Positions 59,833 to 64,000 of a stretch of DNA of 64,000 nucleotides are shown one piece after another. Where the stretch lies: NCBI GenBank assembly GCA_028821125.1, contig JAPPHD010000193.1:19418-83417 (forward strand), read 5' to 3'. Both the position numbers and the translations under genes were made by a program. The notes under the pieces were generated by a model, which saw only the letters and a program-made list of their open reading frames with translations, did no database searches and was not told the origin of the DNA. This DNA is from Gammaproteobacteria bacterium. Lineage in GTDB: Bacteria > Pseudomonadota > Gammaproteobacteria > Pseudomonadales > Azotimanducaceae. Within the stretch, counting starts at the first letter, position 1, and each line of letters starts with the position of its first letter.

Positions 59833-61617
59833 ATGCTGAACTCGCTGCTTCGCCTGAAGCCGTTTGTGCGCCCCTACCGGCTGCGACTCGCAAGTGGCAT
59901 CGCAAGCTTCGGCTTCGCACGGGTATTCGAAGCCCTGGTGCCCTTCTTTCTGGCCACCGGTATCGACAAGGTGGCCGGTGGCGACGGTGACGTCACCAAC
60001 CAGGTTTTCGGCATCGTGGCAGCGGTTGCGGGGCGCTATGTCTTCGTCACGTACGCGCGCTATTCCGTGCGCAGCGTCGGCATGCGCGTCGCTTTCGACC
60101 TGCGCGGGGCACTGTACGACGCCCTGCAAAAGCAGGGCTCCGGATTCTTCTCCACGCACACCATCGGCGACATGATGACCCGGGCGGTGGCAGACATCAG
60201 CCTGGTGCAGCGCCTGATCTCCATGGGCAGCATCCTGCTCATCATCCTGGTCTACGCCTCCATCGTCGGGTTCGGCTTCATGCTCTACTACTCGCCGGCC
60301 CTCACGCTGCTGCTGCTGCCGCCCCTGCCTGTCGTCTACTACTACGCCAGGCACGCATCGCGCCAGATGGGCGTGGCGTCAAAGGACATGCAGGACCGCC
60401 TTTCCGATCTCGGCGCGCAGGTGCAGGAGAACCTGTCCGGCATCCGCACCATCCAGGCCATGGCCCAGGAAGACAATGAAATCGCCCGCTTCGCCCGGAC
60501 CAGCCAGGCCTACGCGGACGCCTTCTACCGTCAGGCCCGCATCAATTCCCTGATGATGGCCTGGATGCCGAGCCTGGCCGCGCTGTGCTCCATCACCATC
60601 GTCGGGTTCGGCGGTTACCTCGTGTTGAGCGGCGAGATGTCGCCGGGCGCGCTGGTCGCCTTCCTGATGTACGTGAACATGGTTGTGCAGCCGTTTCGCG
60701 TCGCCGGCTTCATGGTCAACCTGTTTCAGCGGGCGGCGGTGGCCAGCGACCGCCTGTTCGAGGTGCTGAGCCTGGAACCCGAAATCGAGGACCTTCCCGG
60801 GGCGGATGCTCCGGCCCGGGTCCGGGGCGTCCTCGAGACCAGAAACCTGAGCTTCCGCTATGGCGACGGCCTGCCCCTGGCGCTCGACGGCATCAGCCTG
60901 TCCATCGGCCGCGGCGAGTCCATCGCCGTCATGGGCCGGGTGGGCTCCGGCAAGACAACGCTCCTGCGGCAGTTCGTGCGCCTGCTCGACCCCCCGCCGG
61001 GGCAGGTCTTCCTGGATGGGCAGGACATCCGCGACTATCCCCTCGCGCAACTGCGGGCACAGACGGCGCTGGTGCCCCAGGTCACGTTCCTGTTCAGCGA
61101 GACACTGCGCGACAACCTCACCTACGACGACCCGGGCCGCGAGATCGATTCGATCTGGGCCGCGGCGGAAGCCGCCGACCTGAAGGAGACCATCGAAGGA
61201 TTTCCCGACGGCATGGACACCGTGGTCGGCGAACGCGGCGTCACCCTCTCCGGCGGCCAGGTGCAGCGCGCCACCCTGGCACGGGGGCTGATTCGCGACG
61301 CGCCGGTGCTGCTGCTCGACGACTGTTTCTCCAGCGTCGATACCGAAACCGAGGAGCGCATTCTCAAGGACCTGCGCCGGCTGCGGCGGGGCAAGACCAC
61401 CGTGGTCGTTTCCCATCGCGTATCCACGGCCCGGCACTGCGACCGGATCCTGGTGCTCGACGCCGGCCGGATCATCGAGTCCGGCACCCACGAGGAACTG
61501 ATCCGGCAAGACGGGCTGTATGTCGAGTTCGAACGCATCCAGCGGGAAGGCGCCGGCGAGTCGGACTATCGGGGCGCGGCGTCGCCCTTGGCGTTCGCCG
61601 AAAGGGCTGTCGAATGA
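59833..61617 (+). CDS. ABC exporter half-transporter, subunit 1 (degenerate site)
   Basis: This 594-residue protein has six membrane helices and an ATPase domain: Walker A GRVGSGKTT, signature LSGGQ, and Walker B VLLLDDCFSSVD, in which Asp replaces the catalytic Glu, as in the degenerate half of heterodimeric exporters. ATG 59833 (MLNSLLRLKPFVRPYRLRL) is used; the upstream ORF codons are in the promoter. The next subunit follows after a small overlapping ORF. It resembles MdlA/YheI-like lipid or drug exporters. Confidence 0.93.
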   Translation: MLNSLLRLKPFVRPYRLRLASGIASFGFARVFEALVPFFLATGIDKVAGGDGDVTNQVFGIVAAVAGRYVFVTYARYSVRSVGMRVAFDLRGALYDALQKQGSGFFSTHTIGDMMTRAVADISLVQRLISMGSILLIILVYASIVGFGFMLYYSPALTLLLLPPLPVVYYYARHASRQMGVASKDMQDRLSDLGAQVQENLSGIRTIQAMAQEDNEIARFARTSQAYADAFYRQARINSLMMAWMPSLAALCSITIVGFGGYLVLSGEMSPGALVAFLMYVNMVVQPFRVAGFMVNLFQRAAVASDRLFEVLSLEPEIEDLPGADAPARVRGVLETRNLSFRYGDGLPLALDGISLSIGRGESIAVMGRVGSGKTTLLRQFVRLLDPPPGQVFLDGQDIRDYPLAQLRAQTALVPQVTFLFSETLRDNLTYDDPGREIDSIWAAAEAADLKETIEGFPDGMDTVVGERGVTLSGGQVQRATLARGLIRDAPVLLLDDCFSSVDTETEERILKDLRRLRRGKTTVVVSHRVSTARHCDRILVLDAGRIIESGTHEELIRQDGLYVEFERIQREGAGESDYRGAASPLAFAERAVE

Positions 61618-61757
61618 AACAGCTCGGCACCCGTTCAAATCTCGCAGCTCGCACCGGGGCATCACCCAGGCCAAGCGGCAAGCAGGTGGGGCCTGCCAAA
61701 AACGCGAGCCACGATTCGGCGCCACCCACGCCCGGCGGCAAGCAGGCGGTGGATTGA
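61614..61757 (+). CDS. Small intercalated ORF between ABC subunits
   Basis: An ATG overlapping the stop of subunit 1 (ATGA) opens 47 codons, MKQLGTRSNLAARTG to GGKQAVD, ending three bases before subunit 2. It is Pro/Gly/Ala-rich, with two GKQ-containing segments, and matches no family I know. AAAGGG could be a ribosome site. It might be a translational-coupling peptide, or only chance. Confidence 0.35.
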   Translation: MKQLGTRSNLAARTGASPRPSGKQVGPAKNASHDSAPPTPGGKQAVD

Positions 61758-61760
61758 TCG

Positions 61761-63653
61761 ATGGCGGAAGCTGCCCAGGCGCCGCCCCGGCGCGACCACT
61801 CCCTGTTCGATGCCGAACTGTCCGGCGCGGTGCTCAACACGCGCCTGCTCCGGCGCCTGTTCCGGTGGATGAAGCCCTACCGGCTGACCTTTGCCGCAAG
61901 CGGCCTTCTGGTGCTGGCAGCCTCGACCTTCCAGGTGCTGCTGCCGGTCATCGTCTCGCTGGTGGTTATCGACCACGTCATTCGCGGCGAGACGGAGCAT
62001 GCGCCACCGGATTTCGGCATGGTCGACCTCACGGCAGGGCTGTCCGCGGTGCTGCACATCCATCCCCTGGCCGCCGCCTGCCTGCTCTACGCCGCCGCCC
62101 ACCTCTGCTGGGCCGCAGCCGCCCACGCCCACCGGCTGACGCTGACCAGTTCCGTCATCAACGGCCTGCGCGACCTGCGCCTCGACCTGTTCAGCCACCT
62201 GGAAAGGCGGCCGTCGTCTTTCTACGACAAGGTTGCGGTGGGCCGGGTCATGACCAGGGTGACCAACGACATCGAAGCGCTCTACGAACTGTTGCGCGGC
62301 ATCGGCACGCTCATCGGCGAGTTCGTGCCCTTCCTGGTGGCGCTCACCATCATGCTGACCATCGATGCCGAGCTGACGCTGATCCTGCTCTTGACCCTGC
62401 CGGTCATGGGCGCGGTCACCTGGTGGTTCCGCCGCACCACACGCGAGCTGTTCCGGCTGGTGCGGGCTTCCGTCTCCGCGCTCAACCAGAACATGCAGGA
62501 AAACCTGGCCGGCCTGCAGGTGGTGCAGCTCTCCGGCCGCGAGGCACACAACCTGGAGCGCTACACGGAGATCAACCGCCGGAACCGGCACAACGAATTG
62601 CGCTCCGCCCGCTGGGAAACCCTGTACGGCGCGCTCAACGACACCATGGCGCACGTCGCCATCGGCATCGTCCTCTACTACGGCGCCGGCGAAGTGATCC
62701 AGGATCGCATGTCGCTCGGCAGCGTCATCCTGTTCACCCGCTTCATCGACATGCTGTTCCACCCCATCGTCGCGCTCGGCGAGCAGACCAACATCCTGTT
62801 CCGGGCCATGGCCAGTGGCGAGCGCATCTTCCAGGCGCTCGACTGGGACGAGCGCGTGCGCGAACCGGACCGTCCCGTGGCATTGCCAGGCCGGCTTGCG
62901 GGTGAAATCGAATTCCGGCGGGTCGACTTTGCCTACGAACCGGACGTGCCGGTGCTGAACGACGTATCGTTCACCATCCGTCCCGGAGAAAAGCTGGCCA
63001 TCGTCGGCCCGACCGGCTCCGGGAAAAGCACCCTGATCCGCCTGCTCGGCCGCTTCTACGACTTCGACGACGGAAACATCTTCCTCGACGGCATCGATCT
63101 CAACCGCATTCACACCCGCGACCTGCGCCGGCGCATCGGCGTCGTGCTGCAGGACTTCCACATCTTCTCCGGGTCCATCGCCGACAACATCGCCCTCGGC
63201 GACCCCGCCATCACGCGCGAAGCCGTGATGCGCGCGGCGAGTAGGGTGAACGCGCACGGGTTCATTTCGGCCCTGCCCCAAGGCTACGACACGGAACTGG
63301 CCGAGCGCGGCCAGAACCTTTCCCAGGGCCAGCGGCAGCTCCTGGCTTTCGCACGGGTTCTGGCCGCCGACCCCGAAATCCTCGTGCTCGACGAGGCCAC
63401 CGCCTCCATCGACACGGAAACCGAGCTCCTGATCCAGGATGCGCTCGCGAAGCTGACCGCGGGACGCACCTCGATCCTGATCGCCCATCGCCTGCAGACG
63501 ATCCAGCACGCCGGCCGCATCCTGGTGATGAACGGCGGACGGATTGAAGAACTCGGTTCGCACCGGGAGTTGCTGGAGCAAGGCGGGTTGTATTCCCGGC
63601 TGCACGCCCTGCAGTTTCAGGACAACGCCGAAACGGGCTTGCCGGTCCGATGA
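61761..63653 (+). CDS. ABC exporter half-transporter, subunit 2 (canonical site)
   Basis: This 630-residue protein has six membrane helices and a full ATPase: Walker A GPTGSGKST, signature LSQGQRQL, Walker B ILVLDEATASID with the catalytic Glu intact, and the switch IAHRL. A Pro-rich N-terminal extension precedes TM1. With subunit 1 it forms a heterodimer with one canonical and one degenerate site. Cargo unknown, perhaps lipid. Confidence 0.94.
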   Translation: MAEAAQAPPRRDHSLFDAELSGAVLNTRLLRRLFRWMKPYRLTFAASGLLVLAASTFQVLLPVIVSLVVIDHVIRGETEHAPPDFGMVDLTAGLSAVLHIHPLAAACLLYAAAHLCWAAAAHAHRLTLTSSVINGLRDLRLDLFSHLERRPSSFYDKVAVGRVMTRVTNDIEALYELLRGIGTLIGEFVPFLVALTIMLTIDAELTLILLLTLPVMGAVTWWFRRTTRELFRLVRASVSALNQNMQENLAGLQVVQLSGREAHNLERYTEINRRNRHNELRSARWETLYGALNDTMAHVAIGIVLYYGAGEVIQDRMSLGSVILFTRFIDMLFHPIVALGEQTNILFRAMASGERIFQALDWDERVREPDRPVALPGRLAGEIEFRRVDFAYEPDVPVLNDVSFTIRPGEKLAIVGPTGSGKSTLIRLLGRFYDFDDGNIFLDGIDLNRIHTRDLRRRIGVVLQDFHIFSGSIADNIALGDPAITREAVMRAASRVNAHGFISALPQGYDTELAERGQNLSQGQRQLLAFARVLAADPEILVLDEATASIDTETELLIQDALAKLTAGRTSILIAHRLQTIQHAGRILVMNGGRIEELGSHRELLEQGGLYSRLHALQFQDNAETGLPVR

Positions 63654-63706
63654 ACTGCTAACATCGCCCGCCATGAGTGGATCAGCGGAAGCTTGAGGAG
63701 GTCGGC

Positions 63707-64000
63707 ATGGCCGGTGTAAGCAGGAGATCGGTGTTGGGAATCGGAGCAGCGGCGCTTGCGCTCCCGTCACTACGCGGACTCTGGGCCGCCGAGCCCGCCT
63801 TCCCAAACACCCTGGCGCCCGTTGCCGACGCCACCACGGGCCTGCCGCTCCTGAGGCTCGGCGAGGGCTTCTCATATCGCTCTTTCTCCTGGACCGGCGA
63901 CGCCATGGCGGGCGGCGGGGGGGGGGGGGGGAAGGGCCCCCCCCCCCGGGGGGGGGGGGGGGCGGGCGGGGGGGGGCCGGCGGGCGGGGAACCCCCAGGG
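63707..64000 (+). CDS. PhoX/DUF839-like Tat-exported protein (3' truncated; end unreliable)
   Basis: The ATG at 63707 has GAGGAG upstream and opens with a Tat signal, SRRSVLGIGAAALALPSLRGLWAAEP. PVADATTGLPLLRLGEGFSYRSFSWTGDAMAGG, typical of PhoX/DUF839 phosphatase-like proteins, follows. It is readable only to about 63915; after that the sequence is poly-G/C and should not be translated. Enzymatic function cannot be told from 70 residues. Confidence 0.75.
   Translation, partial: MAGVSRRSVLGIGAAALALPSLRGLWAAEPAFPNTLAPVADATTGLPLLRLGEGFSYRSFSWTGDAMAGGGGGGGKGPPPRGGGGAGGGGPAGGEPPG
63915..64000. other. Low-complexity poly-G/C end, probable artefact
   Basis: The last about 85 bases are almost wholly G and C homopolymer runs, unlike any coding pattern elsewhere. 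They follow the conserved SWTGDAMAGG of the PhoX-like gene in mid-domain. This fits a failed read or contig end. Confidence 0.85.

Overview
The window is GC-rich, densely coded chromosomal DNA from a Gram-negative bacterium. TonB-dependent receptors, an RND efflux pair, Lol/Mac-type exporters, a lipoprotein signal and a PhaC/PhaR/phasin set point to a proteobacterium, most likely a lipid-using, possibly marine gammaproteobacterium. The genus cannot be read from the sequence. There are no rRNA or tRNA genes, no CRISPR array, no transposase and no prophage. The last ~85 bases are poly-G/C and look like a contig-end artefact.

Layout. 1-4.4 kb: an acetoin dehydrogenase-type operon (E1 alpha, cut by the window edge; E1 beta; AcoX; E2 with two subunit-binding domains). 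4.4-11.9 kb: a coiled-coil membrane protein, a DUF2235 hydrolase, an AT-richer TonB receptor abutting the stump of a carboxylesterase, a BCCT transporter, and two tail-to-tail Roadblock/LC7 proteins. 12-19.2 kb: a catabolic block with acyl-CoA ligase, SDR, DUF35 Zn-ribbon protein, SCPx-like thiolase, a second TonB receptor and a HAD phosphatase. 19.3-27.2 kb: storage lipid and membrane lipid genes (PhaR, PhaC, a small DUF6489-like protein, WS/DGAT, GNAT, phasin, a GYD-PlsC fusion beside a stand-alone GYD gene, a lipase-like hydrolase). 27.2-35 kb: a seven-gene minus-strand run livH-livM-livG-livF-acyl-CoA ligase-livJ-larC. 35.2-44.5 kb: 1-Cys peroxiredoxin, Nramp-like transporter, glyoxalase, RND adaptor and pump, LLM oxidoreductase, small membrane protein. 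44.8-49.5 kb: thiolase, orphan PotD-like binding protein, threonine ammonia-lyase, flavodoxin-like protein and a SelW-like selenoprotein hidden by an in-frame UGA. 49.7-64 kb: a four-gene MacAB/Dev-like exporter, a FemAB-like acyltransferase, DUF4389 protein, AsnRS, a second coiled-coil membrane protein, a spondin-domain secreted protein, a heterodimeric ABC exporter and the start of a PhoX-like Tat protein.

The genes fit a bacterium that imports branched or lipidic carbon (Liv system, TonB receptors), activates and degrades it as CoA thioesters (two ligases, two thiolases, SDR, DUF35), and stores surplus as PHA and wax esters or triacylglycerol. Export and redox functions fill the rest.

The most notable signals outside the ORF track are the UGA-containing selW-like gene at 49.3 kb with a downstream SECIS-like hairpin, a palindromic CTAG-ended repeat family at 27.15 and 59.5 kb, a 32-bp inverted repeat at 49.55 kb, and several operator-like palindromes in divergent promoter regions.
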